64,000 bases of DNA from Hyphomicrobium sp. (GTDB lineage: Bacteria; Pseudomonadota; Alphaproteobacteria; Rhizobiales; Hyphomicrobiaceae). The notes under the pieces were generated by a model that did no database searches, had not been told where the DNA came from, and was given only the letters and a program-made list of their open reading frames with translations. Made by a program: the position numbers and the translations under genes. The first letter of the stretch is position 1; each line of letters starts with the position of its first letter. Location: the NCBI GenBank assembly GCA_017512425.1, contig JAFWGI010000015.1:496001-560000 (forward strand). Direction: 5' to 3'. This document shows positions 42,074-49,422 of this stretch, in pieces.

Positions 42074-44392
42074 TTAGAATTTCGCCCGCATTGTGAACAG
42101 TGTCGTGCGTCCGCGGCCGGTGTCACCTGTGAACCCGCCCGTCGCTGGTGTCGAGGTCGCCGGCGTATAGGCCGTGTCGAACACGTTCGACATCGTTGCG
42201 CCAACCTCGACATCTGGCGTGATCTTGTAGCTCGTGAACAAATCGAGCAGCGAGTAGCCGTCGGTGTACGGGTTGTCAGGATCCGCCGCGTTGAAGTCGC
42301 CAACAAATCCCTTGGAGGCGTGGAAGGCACGCGCACCCAACGTCCAGCGTTCGTCGAGCAAACGCACGCCAGCCGAGACCGATATCACGTGCTCGGGCAT
42401 GTAACTCTGGCCACCGAAGCCATTGATCTGGGTTGGCAGATCGGTGTCGTTCCAGCTGTAAGATGCTCCGGCGAAGAAGAAGCCGCTATCATACATGCCC
42501 TGCAACTCGACGCCCTGTACGTGCGACGTACCTTCATTGTTGATGAAGTAGGCCGCGAACGCAGGCGTCAGCGCTGCCGTGATGTAGTCCTCGATGTCCT
42601 GATTGAAGTAGTTTGCCTTAAACCGCAGCAGGTCTCGACCTACCAACACGCCGTCAACGGCGGTGTTGAAGCCGAACTCCCAACCCTTCTGTACTTCAGG
42701 GTCGAGAAACGGATTAGGTAGGAAGCCCTGGCGCGGACCGCCGGTCGTTGGATGCTCGCCGCCGGCGAGTGACTCGTTGATTGTCGGCGCACGCATTGCT
42801 TCCGCGTACGTCACGTAAGGCTGGAACCACTTTGTGGGCGATAGCGCCAACGTGATCTTTGGATTGAAGCGTCCGTCAGATTTGTCGACGTCATATACGC
42901 CGGGAGTCGCGCCGTACGGGTTTCCGGCGAGCAGCGTCGCGGTGCCGCTAAGATCGAACCGATCGTAGCGCAGACCGGCGATCAAGTCGACGATGCCGTA
43001 GCTGAAGGTCGTCGATTGGAATGCCCCGCCAATCGAGGATTCGCCGCTTGGATTGACGCCGAAGCCCGGCTGTAGGGTGCTGTTGATGGATTCGACTTTG
43101 TCTTGGAAGTATTCGTAGCCGTACTCTGAGCGAACGCGCACGGCACCAAGGTTCAGCAACGAAATATTCGTGACGTCAATGCCGTTGCCAACCGTGTTGA
43201 TGTTACGTCCAGCGGCGGTGAGGGCCGGGAAGGTTGGAACCGGCGTATAAGGTGCGAAATAGTTCATAGTAACGTCGCTGCGGCTGGCGTTGATCCGCAA
43301 ATCCACCAGCGGATTGTCGATCGGCTTGTAATGGTAGTTGATCGAGAAAATGTCCGATGTGACCGACTGCTCGTAAGAGTTGGCGACGAAGTCATTGCGG
43401 TAGAATACGCCGCTCAGTTTGACCTTCTGCTCGTCCGTGAGTTGGAACTCTCCCTTAACGAGGCCAGACTCGAGATCCTGCGACGTGAACGGGACCTCCA
43501 AGCCATTGCCATTTTCAAAGTCGTTCGGATTGCGGCCACTGATGGCGCCGACGAAGCCGACGCGACCGTTGGTTACGGCCCCAGCGGCCATACCGCTCCA
43601 TTCCTGGTTGTTCGTGCCGTAGGATCCCGTCGTCAACACGCCGGTCGTCTGGCCGGGCTTCAGGACGTCGATGATGTCGAGCGTTCTGAAGTTTGCCGTA
43701 CCGGCAAGCGCGCCCGCGCCGCCAGCAGTTGAAACGGCACCGCGTGCGATATCAACGCCGGCCAGAAGGTTCGAGTCGACGTAGGTGAAGCCTTGGGCTT
43801 CGTGTCCCGTAAACCGGAAGTTTTGACGAACGCCGTCGATCATCATGTTGACGCGGCCAGAGCCTTCGAAGCCTCGGATGTTCACGCCAACGCCTGGATT
43901 GCTCGGGCTTTCGCGGACTGATGTTCCGGGAACGCTGCGCAAAACGTCGCCCATATCGGAGGCGCCGAATGTGCTGATCTCTGTCGTGCCGACCGAGCTG
44001 ACACTACCCGGTGTCGAGTAGACGCGGCTCTGCATCGCCGCGTCACGTGCGGCGCCGGTCGCAGCATTTTCGGGCGTCGCTTCAACGGCCTCGAGAACTG
44101 GCTCAGGCTCAGGCTCGGGCTCAGGCGCGACTGCAGGGGCCGGTTTTGGCTTTGGCTTCTGCTTCGCGACCTTCTTTTTGGGGGCTGGCGCCTCGTCAGC
44201 GTACGGCTTCGGCGCTGGCTTTGAGGCCGCCGCGTTCGGCGGGTCAACCGTCACTTCCGGCAAGACGTCTGGATCGGCGGCAGCCTGCGCGAGGGCATGG
44301 CCCGATAGCATGATAGAGATTGCGATAGCACTTGTGCTGATCGTCAACGCTCGAAGTGTACGCAAGACGGTAGCTTCGGTTCGGTGCTGCAT
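42074..44392 (-). CDS. hmuR: TonB-dependent heme/hemoglobin receptor HmuR with Pro-rich spacer
   Basis: A 772-aa outer-membrane receptor. Signal peptide: TLRALTISTSAIAISIMLSG then HALAQA. Plug domain (about residues 125-240): DMGDVLRSVPGTSVRESPSN, PGVGVNIRGFEGSGRVNMMI, DGVRQNFRFTGHEAQGFTYV. Barrel repeats to the C-terminal phenylalanine in TLFTMRAKF, as the BAM complex expects. An unusual feature is the Pro/Lys then Pro/Glu-rich tract at about residues 55-100 (KKKVAKQKPKPKPAPAVAPE, then EPEPEPEP) between signal and plug, which looks like a TonB spacer. It belongs to the heme/hemoglobin receptor family and stands upstream of hmuTUV. A putative Irr-like box lies 222 bases upstream. Confidence 0.9.
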   Translation of the reverse strand: MQHRTEATVLRTLRALTISTSAIAISIMLSGHALAQAAADPDVLPEVTVDPPNAAASKPAPKPYADEAPAPKKKVAKQKPKPKPAPAVAPEPEPEPEPVLEAVEATPENAATGAARDAAMQSRVYSTPGSVSSVGTTEISTFGASDMGDVLRSVPGTSVRESPSNPGVGVNIRGFEGSGRVNMMIDGVRQNFRFTGHEAQGFTYVDSNLLAGVDIARGAVSTAGGAGALAGTANFRTLDIIDVLKPGQTTGVLTTGSYGTNNQEWSGMAAGAVTNGRVGFVGAISGRNPNDFENGNGLEVPFTSQDLESGLVKGEFQLTDEQKVKLSGVFYRNDFVANSYEQSVTSDIFSINYHYKPIDNPLVDLRINASRSDVTMNYFAPYTPVPTFPALTAAGRNINTVGNGIDVTNISLLNLGAVRVRSEYGYEYFQDKVESINSTLQPGFGVNPSGESSIGGAFQSTTFSYGIVDLIAGLRYDRFDLSGTATLLAGNPYGATPGVYDVDKSDGRFNPKITLALSPTKWFQPYVTYAEAMRAPTINESLAGGEHPTTGGPRQGFLPNPFLDPEVQKGWEFGFNTAVDGVLVGRDLLRFKANYFNQDIEDYITAALTPAFAAYFINNEGTSHVQGVELQGMYDSGFFFAGASYSWNDTDLPTQINGFGGQSYMPEHVISVSAGVRLLDERWTLGARAFHASKGFVGDFNAADPDNPYTDGYSLLDLFTSYKITPDVEVGATMSNVFDTAYTPATSTPATGGFTGDTGRGRTTLFTMRAKF

Positions 44393-44705
44393 GTTATTAC
44401 CCTGTTAGCTTGCAGCCCGCCCGCTGCTGAACAATCGCTGGATGCCGCGCGCGCTTTGTAGTAGCGGGACATTCAGGTCAGGGCATGAACAGCATTTGTA
44501 TACCGGAGTCGTCAACAAAAACTTCGACTGAGATTGCACATTACGGCAACCGAGCATTCATGTGATGCAGCCGTGCTACGCCTCGCGGACTGATGCAGCT
44601 CGAGGTAAGTCAGAATTGAAATGGTTCTAATTGATAAAAGCTCGTTTTGGTCGGCTACAGCTGCTTTAGGAAGCGCGATACGGTTGTGGGAACTGCCTGT
44701 AGTCG
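44393..44705. other. Upstream region of hmuR
   Basis: A 313-base gap. No open frame looks like a protein (a hmuP/hemP-type small gene was looked for and not seen). It contains an AT-rich palindrome at 44614-44632, the best candidate for an iron-responsive operator, and a tract of A/T near 44500-44520 suitable for a promoter. Confidence 0.5.
44614..44632. promoter_or_regulatory. Imperfect palindrome, Irr/ICE-box-like, upstream of hmuR
   Basis: AATTGAA-ATGG-TTCTAATT: arms are nearly complementary (AATTGAA against AATTAGAA). The core GAA-N4-TTC is like the ICE box bound by the heme-responsive regulator Irr in rhizobia, usually written TTTAGAA-N3-TTCTAAA. Position 222 bases before the hmuR start is distant. 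Assigned by resemblance only. Confidence 0.4.
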
Positions 44706-45095
44706 CTAACTCGCCAGAACCTTGCGTGTTTCGATAGCGCCGAGCGACAGGGCGTCGCCAAGAACGTCAGCTTGCTGTCTGGACATGCTGAAGCTGACAC
44801 CGAAGCCGTCAGGCGTCTTCATTGTCACGATCAGCGAATTCGGGTCCGATGCCTGTTCAACCATGTAGGTGCCGGTCGGATGGCAATAGCGCAACGTCGC
44901 ATCCCGGTATTTCGCGCGCAGGGCTTTCTCGATAAGGCCGGGAAGTGTCATGACCAGCATGCCGAGTTGATCGACGTCCATCGTCAGTTGGACGTTACCA
45001 TCGGTTGCGTCAATTATCCCAAGGCTGATGGTCGTGCCATCGGCCGCGACGGTATAATCAGACAACTTTTTGACATCGACTTTCATGGCTCTCAT
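44706..45095 (-). CDS. Protein of unknown function (129 aa), shared-motif promoter
   Basis: Family not recognised. Start at ATG 45095 (MRAMKVDVKK) or ATG 45086 (MKVDVKKLSDY). No signal peptide or membrane helix, so probably cytoplasmic. Content is beta-rich then helical: TTISLGIIDATDGNVQLTMD, VDQLGMLVMTLPGLIEKALR, LRYCHPTGTYMVEQASDPNS, LIVTMKTPDGFGVSFSMSRQ and a C-terminal helix. A striking inverted repeat related to that before the aldoxime dehydratase ends 10 bases upstream, so it is probably co-regulated with that island. It is downstream of the HPP gene on the same strand. Confidence 0.75.
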   Translation of the reverse strand: MRAMKVDVKKLSDYTVAADGTTISLGIIDATDGNVQLTMDVDQLGMLVMTLPGLIEKALRAKYRDATLRYCHPTGTYMVEQASDPNSLIVTMKTPDGFGVSFSMSRQQADVLGDALSLGAIETRKVLAS

Positions 45096-45105
45096 TTGCC
45101 ACGAT

Positions 45106-45129
45106 CAATATAGCCGGTCAACTATATCG
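45106..45129 (-). promoter_or_regulatory. Island motif copy 1 (inverted repeat), before the 129-aa gene
   Basis: Read on the minus strand: CGATATAG, then TTGACCGG, then CTATATTG. The arms are inverted repeats with one mismatch. It is identical at 21 of 24 positions to the copy before the aldoxime dehydratase (53856-53879) and points toward its gene in the same way. The central TTGA may overlap a -35 element. Confidence 0.65.
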
Positions 45130-45164
45130 CGAGCGCGCAGCGCGATACTACCGGCCCGAGCCGC

Positions 45165-45659
45165 TTACCGCGCCGCGGCCATGCGCGCCAACAAGCGATT
45201 GTAGACAAAGCCGAGGACGACGATCGTCGCGGCGCCGGCTAGAACGGGCGTCAAAAGGAATGTCGGGTCGGCCTGGAGTAAGGCAACGACGATCGGATTT
45301 GCACCGGCGGGCGGATGCGTCGTGCCGGTCAATATCATAGCGGTGATCGCAAGCCCTACGCCTGCGGCCATGCCGATCGGGCCGAAGCCGAGTACCGCGC
45401 ATGCCAGAAGCCCCATGAGAGCCGCGATCAGATGTCCGCCGATGACATTCTTGGGATGCGCAAACGGGCTGGACGGGTATCCGAACACCAGGACACACGA
45501 CGCGCCGAACGGCGGAATAAGCAGCGGCAAAGTGCTTGCATCGCGCGCGTAGGCGAGAATCCAGATCGCCATGAACCCGCCGAAGCCAGCGAGCAGAGGG
45601 GTGAGCCAAGTCCTAACCTTCGAATTGGTTTGACTGGTTATAGTGGTCTGGATGTTCAT
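45165..45659 (-). CDS. HPP family membrane protein
   Basis: A 164-aa inner-membrane protein with four membrane helices. ATG 45659 (MNIQTTITSQTNSKVRTWLT) is chosen; the longer frame upstream runs into the hairpin and the fdh region. Seen: LLAGFGGFMAIWILAYARDA, STLPLLIPPFGASCVLVFGY, then the name-giving SSPFAHPKNVIGGHLIAALM, GVGLAITAMILTGTTHPPAG, and ANPIVVALLQADPTFLLTPV. The family includes a nitrite-linked transporter of plants and related bacterial proteins; the substrate here is unknown. It lies downstream of formate dehydrogenase on the same strand, beyond a strong hairpin. Confidence 0.88.
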   Translation of the reverse strand: MNIQTTITSQTNSKVRTWLTPLLAGFGGFMAIWILAYARDASTLPLLIPPFGASCVLVFGYPSSPFAHPKNVIGGHLIAALMGLLACAVLGFGPIGMAAGVGLAITAMILTGTTHPPAGANPIVVALLQADPTFLLTPVLAGAATIVVLGFVYNRLLARMAAAR

Positions 45660-45687
45660 CGCTGCCCCGTGTCGTTGGTGAAATGCG

Positions 45688-45721
45688 CTGCAGGCGCCGC
45701 CTGTTCGGGCGGCGCCTGCAG
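45688..45721 (-). terminator. Strong GC hairpin after formate dehydrogenase
   Basis: A perfect 14-bp stem, CTGCAGGCGCCGCC with GGCGGCGCCTGCAG, around TGTTCG, 17 bases past the fdh stop and before the HPP gene. No long T-run follows. It may be a terminator, or may attenuate expression of the HPP gene. Confidence 0.7.
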
Positions 45722-45738
45722 TCATGTGCAAGCGATGC

Positions 45739-46938
45739 TTAGCGCTTGAACTTCGCTGCTTCGTCGGATCCACCGGTTGCGTTGCCGGCGCTGTAGGAAT
45801 GCGCGCCGACGCCAGCGAGCTTGCCGCCCTGTACAACCAGGTACTCATTGCGGATCGGCTTGTTCTGGAAATAGCATTCCAGAATTTCGCGCGTGCCTGC
45901 CGCGTAGCGGGTTTGCGCCGAAAGCGACGTGCCCGAGATATGCGGCGTCATACCGTGATGCGGCATCGTCCGCCACGGATGGTCTTGCGGCGCTGGCTGC
46001 GGGAACCAAACGTCACCGGCGTAGCCTGCGAGTTGGCCGCTTTCGAGCGCGCGTGCAATCGCATCGCGGTCGCACAGCTTGCCGCGTGCCGTATTCACGA
46101 GGTAGGCGCCGCGCTTGAAGTTCTTCAGCGACTTCTCGTTGATCATGTGTTCCGTTTCAGGATGCAGCGGGCAGTTCAAGGTCACGACATCGCAAACCTT
46201 TGCCAGGCTTTCGAGGCTCGTGTGGTGCGTGAGGTTGAGTTCCTTCTCGACGGAATCCGGAAGCTTGTGACGATCCAGATAGTGGAGATGGACATCGAAC
46301 GGCTTCAGCAAGCGCAATACCCGCAGACCGATTCGCCCGGCCGCAACAGTACCGACGTGCATGCCCTCGATATCATAAGAACGCGAGACGCAGTCTGCGA
46401 TGTTCCAGCCACCCTTGATGACCCAGTTGTAGGATGGGATGTAGTTGCGCACGAGCGAGAGCATTTGCATGACGACATGCTCGGCGACGCTGTTCGAGTT
46501 GCAGTATGTGACTTCGGCAACGGTGATGCCGCGATCCATTGCTGCTTGCAGGTCGGTGTGGTCCGACCCGATGCCGGCGGTAACGATCATTTTCAGCTTC
46601 GGCGCTTTTGCGATGCGCTCGGCCGTCATATAGGCAGGCCAGAACGGCTGCGAAATGACGATTTCTGCGTCGTGCAGTTCCTGATCGAGCTTGGAGTTCT
46701 TGCCGTCTTTGTCCGATGTCACGACGAGCGTGTGGCCTTGCGACTCGAGATATTTGCGCAGACCCAATTCGCCGGAGACGCTGCCGAGCAGCGCGCCGGG
46801 CTTGAAGTCGATCGCAGATGGCGTCGGCGCGGTCTGTCCGTCGGGATACTTCGTGATGTTTGGAATGTCGTCGCGGGCGTACGATTTCGGGTAGCCGTCG
46901 ACGGGATCATCGTAAAGTACACATACGATTTTAGCCAT
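45739..46938 (-). CDS. fdh: NAD-dependent formate dehydrogenase
   Basis: A 399-aa cofactor-free enzyme oxidising formate to CO2 with NAD, typical of methylotrophs and about the length of the Pseudomonas sp. 101 enzyme. Seen: an N-terminal catalytic-domain segment (VCVLYDDPVDGYPKSYARDD), ISQPFWPAYMTAERI, ITVAEVTYCNSNSVAEHVVM with the catalytic asparagine, the NAD loop GTVAAGRIG, followed by YLDRH whose aspartate favours NAD, TARGKLCDRDAI with the catalytic arginine, and GMTPHISGTSLSAQTRY with the catalytic histidine. The start has a good GAGG ribosome site inside an inverted repeat (46949-46972). A LysR gene lies 242 bases upstream, on the same strand, so it is likely its regulator. Confidence 0.96.
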   Translation of the reverse strand: MAKIVCVLYDDPVDGYPKSYARDDIPNITKYPDGQTAPTPSAIDFKPGALLGSVSGELGLRKYLESQGHTLVVTSDKDGKNSKLDQELHDAEIVISQPFWPAYMTAERIAKAPKLKMIVTAGIGSDHTDLQAAMDRGITVAEVTYCNSNSVAEHVVMQMLSLVRNYIPSYNWVIKGGWNIADCVSRSYDIEGMHVGTVAAGRIGLRVLRLLKPFDVHLHYLDRHKLPDSVEKELNLTHHTSLESLAKVCDVVTLNCPLHPETEHMINEKSLKNFKRGAYLVNTARGKLCDRDAIARALESGQLAGYAGDVWFPQPAPQDHPWRTMPHHGMTPHISGTSLSAQTRYAAGTREILECYFQNKPIRNEYLVVQGGKLAGVGAHSYSAGNATGGSDEAAKFKR

Positions 46939-46948
46939 TAGTGTCGTT

Positions 46949-46972
46949 CCTCTTTGAAATTTGGCAAAGAGG
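46949..46972 (-). promoter_or_regulatory. Inverted repeat covering the fdh ribosome-binding site
   Basis: CCTCTTTG, 8-base spacer AAATTTGG, CAAAGAGG, just before the fdh ATG (46938). On the mRNA, one arm contains the AGAGG ribosome site, so the stem-loop could hide it. A dimer-binding operator is the alternative. Symmetry is seen; role is inferred. Confidence 0.5.
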
Positions 46973-47163
46973 TAGCGCGGCCGCCGGAGGGTTCCGGATG
47001 CTGGATGTCGATCTCATGTTTCAGAGCGGCAGGCGATCTGCCGAACGTCCTATTCTGCGCTTCCTCGCCTGACGCCGCGTGCCTTCGGTGGCTTGTCGTT
47101 CGTCATGGCGTGCGGAACCTGCGGCATACTGCGCCGTCGCGGCAAACGAATGTGCTGAGACAG

Positions 47164-47184
47164 TTGATCGATGCCGTCGATCAA
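47164..47184 (-). terminator. Hairpin at the end of the LysR gene
   Basis: TTGATCGA-TGCCG-TCGATCAA overlaps the stop codon of the LysR gene (47183-47181). Stem of 8 bp, no T-run, so only a weak terminator candidate. Confidence 0.35.
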
Positions 47185-48125
47185 ACGGTCGCGAGACGGA
47201 CTGCGGTCTGCTTTCTGCCGCTCAATTCGGTTTCGATATTGAGTTTAGCCGCGCATGACATGAGCGCGCGGGCAAGCGGGGTCAGCGGATCTCGGTCGGA
47301 TGCCACGACACCAATTGTTTGGCTGTGACTAGGCTCGACCAAATCAAGCAGGACGAGATCCTCGCAGCCGGAGAAAATATACGCAAAGGTATGCGGAATT
47401 ATGCTCGACCATTTTCCGCTGGTGACGTGCGAGCAAACCGCTAAATACGAGTTCGTAGTGATCGACGGTTTCATCTCGAGTCCGAGCGAATCGGCGAGGT
47501 TGTTGAGCACGCGCCGGTTCTGCATCGTGTCATTCAGCAGGCAAAGATCGTGCTGTACGGCATCCTTCCACGTAATGACGCCGTGCTTCGCGTGAACAGA
47601 TGACCGGCTCGTGGCAAACACGTAACGCTCACGATAGAGGGCCGCCTTGCGAACCCGGCTCAAGGGTTCGTTTTCGAGATACGTCACGCCTGCGTCGATC
47701 TCAAATTTGTCGAGCCCGCGCTGAATTTCGGCTGACGTCATAGAGCGCACATCAATCGTAACATTCGGGTGCTTTGCCACAAACGGCGCCGTCAGTTTTG
47801 AAACCGGCGGCATCGCCGCCGGAATGACGCCCAACCGCAAATTGCCCTTCAGGCCTTTCCGGTATTCGCCCGCATCCTGTTTGAGGCTTTCGTAGTCGGC
47901 AATAATTTGGTTTGCCCACTCGGCAACGCGCTCGCCCTCCGGTGTCAAGCCGGCAAAGCGTGGCTCGCGGACAACGAGCCGCATATCAAGTTCGCGTTCG
48001 AGTGATTTTAATCCGGCCGACAGCGTCGATTGCGTCACGTGACACGCATCTGCAGCGCGCGCGAAATGACCTTCGCGTGCCAGCGCGACGAGGTAGCTCA
48101 TTTGGCGAATGAACATCAGATACAT
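47181..48125 (-). CDS. LysR-family regulator, probable regulator of fdh
   Basis: A 314-aa LysR regulator. The N-terminal winged helix reads MSYLVALAREGHFARAADAC, HVTQSTLSAGLKSLERELDM and LVVREPRFAGLTPEGERV. The effector domain (residues about 95-300) has LRLGVIPAAMPPVSKLTAPF, DAGVTYLENEPLSRVRKAAL, and PHTFAYIFSGCEDLVLLDLV, with cysteines at CHV, DLCLLN, AVCSH and SGCED but no clear OxyR Cys pair. It lies 242 bases upstream of fdh on the same strand; such a regulator beside fdh fits substrate-responsive control. A half-copy of the island motif precedes it (48166-48180), suggesting autoregulation or joint control. Confidence 0.9.
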   Translation of the reverse strand: MYLMFIRQMSYLVALAREGHFARAADACHVTQSTLSAGLKSLERELDMRLVVREPRFAGLTPEGERVAEWANQIIADYESLKQDAGEYRKGLKGNLRLGVIPAAMPPVSKLTAPFVAKHPNVTIDVRSMTSAEIQRGLDKFEIDAGVTYLENEPLSRVRKAALYRERYVFATSRSSVHAKHGVITWKDAVQHDLCLLNDTMQNRRVLNNLADSLGLEMKPSITTNSYLAVCSHVTSGKWSSIIPHTFAYIFSGCEDLVLLDLVEPSHSQTIGVVASDRDPLTPLARALMSCAAKLNIETELSGRKQTAVRLATV

Positions 48126-48165
48126 CCGTGTGTCGGAGTTGACGTTCCCAAGGACGTCGCAACAT

Positions 48166-48180
48166 CGATATAGTCAACTG
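48166..48180 (-). promoter_or_regulatory. Island motif copy 2, shortened, before the LysR gene
   Basis: On the minus strand CAGTTGACTATATCG: the right half TATATCG and the inner AGTTGAC match the fuller copies, with four spacer bases missing. It lies about 41 bases before the LysR start, in the same orientation relative to its gene as copies 1 and 4. Confidence 0.45.
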
Positions 48181-48189
48181 AAAACATCA

Positions 48190-48216
48190 CAAAAAAACGG
48201 CGCACGCTGGCGCCGT
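48190..48216 (-). terminator. Rho-independent terminator of the alcohol dehydrogenase gene
   Basis: On the minus strand ACGGCGC pairs with GCGCCGT around a 6-nt loop and is followed by seven T. It is 30 bases past the dehydrogenase stop and directly upstream of the LysR promoter. A clear intrinsic terminator. Confidence 0.88.
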
Positions 48217-48245
48217 CTTTAATTATTCTACATTGAGCGCCGCCG

Positions 48246-49253
48246 CTAAGCGACGTCGAGTACGATCCGGTAGCGCGCTTTGCCGTCGAGCAGATGTTGT
48301 ATCGCGTCGTTGACCTTGTCGATCGGATAATGTTCGGTCTGCGGCGCGATCCCGTGCCGGGCGCAGAATTCCAGCATCAATTGCGACGTCAGCGGTGCGC
48401 CGTTGGGCGAGCCCGAGATGCTGTTCTGGCCCATTATGATCGGAAACGCGGTGACCGGGATCGGTTCGAGAACCGCTCCGACGACGTGCAGGCGGCCTTT
48501 CGGACGCAGCGTCGCCATCATCGCCGGCCAGTTAAGCGGCACGTTGACCGTGACGAGCAGCAGATCGAGCGTGCCCGCAGCGCGCTGCAAATCAGCATCG
48601 TTGCGCGAATTGACGACATGATGCGCGCCGAATGAGCGGGCCTCGTCAGCCTTGCTGTCCGTCGATGTGAATGCGGTAACCTCACATCCCCAGGCATGCG
48701 CGAACTTGAGCGCCATGTGGCCAAGTCCGCCGATGCCGACCACGCCGACGCGGTCGGTTGGCTTGATGCCGAACGCACGGAACGGCGTGAAGACCGTTAC
48801 GCCGCCGCACAGCAGAGGGCCGGCTTCACGGGCATCGACGCCGTCGGGAATTGGAATTGCCCACGGCCATTGCGTGCGCACTTTGTCGGCAAACCCGCCG
48901 TGGCGGCCGACGATGGTGGCGCTGTGCGTTGGACAGAGGTTCTGTTCGCCGCCAAGGCATGGCTGGCAATGCATGCAGCTGCCAGACGCCCAGCCGACGC
49001 CGACGCGCTGGCCGATTTGCAACCCCTTTGCATTTGCGCCGAGAGCGGTCACGCGGCCGATGACTTCATGTCCTGGCACGAGCGGATAGGCGGTCATGCC
49101 CCATTCGTTCTGCATCATCGATACGTCCGAATGGCAGATGCCGCACGTCTCGACTGCGATTTCGACATCGTCCGCTGCAAGCGGGCCTGGATCATACTCA
49201 AATTTTTCGAGCGGCTTGCTTGCACCGCTTGTCGCCCACGCTTTGATTGTCAT
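48246..49253 (-). CDS. Zinc-dependent alcohol dehydrogenase (YahK/CAD-like)
   Basis: A 335-aa medium-chain dehydrogenase from ATG 49253 (MTIKAWATSGASKPLEKFEY). The catalytic-zinc residues are in ETCGICHSDVSMM and PGHEVIGRV; the structural-zinc cysteines in CMHCQPCLGGEQNLCP; the NADP/NAD loop GVVGIGGLGHMALKF, followed by TAFTSTDSKADEARSFGAHH. The TDS after the second strand suggests NADP(H), as in the cinnamyl-alcohol/YahK group, which reduces many aldehydes. It stands alone between a clear terminator and the SMP-30-like gene. A role in aldehyde detoxification in the island is inferred. Confidence 0.92.
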   Translation of the reverse strand: MTIKAWATSGASKPLEKFEYDPGPLAADDVEIAVETCGICHSDVSMMQNEWGMTAYPLVPGHEVIGRVTALGANAKGLQIGQRVGVGWASGSCMHCQPCLGGEQNLCPTHSATIVGRHGGFADKVRTQWPWAIPIPDGVDAREAGPLLCGGVTVFTPFRAFGIKPTDRVGVVGIGGLGHMALKFAHAWGCEVTAFTSTDSKADEARSFGAHHVVNSRNDADLQRAAGTLDLLLVTVNVPLNWPAMMATLRPKGRLHVVGAVLEPIPVTAFPIIMGQNSISGSPNGAPLTSQLMLEFCARHGIAPQTEHYPIDKVNDAIQHLLDGKARYRIVLDVA

Positions 49254-49422
49254 GTGGTTCACCTTTCCAGTTTGCAACGCTCAACGCGCCGTCATTTTGC
49301 TTCGGCCGTGTGCCCAACGGCTCAGAAGTAAGCCGGTACCGCTTCTAATACGTTGCGCGCCCTAGCTCATTTCGAGACGTTCATAACGGTCGCCTTCAAA
49401 TCTGAAATTCAACGTCTGCCGG

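Noticed and set aside
45148..45609. 153-aa frame overlapping the HPP gene
   Set aside because: Same strand, different frame, arginine-rich translation; the HPP frame has clear membrane helices and family motifs.
45615..45660. Partial match to the island motif in the start of the HPP gene
   Set aside because: About 13 of 16 positions match, but it lies in coding DNA and lacks the second arm; probably chance.
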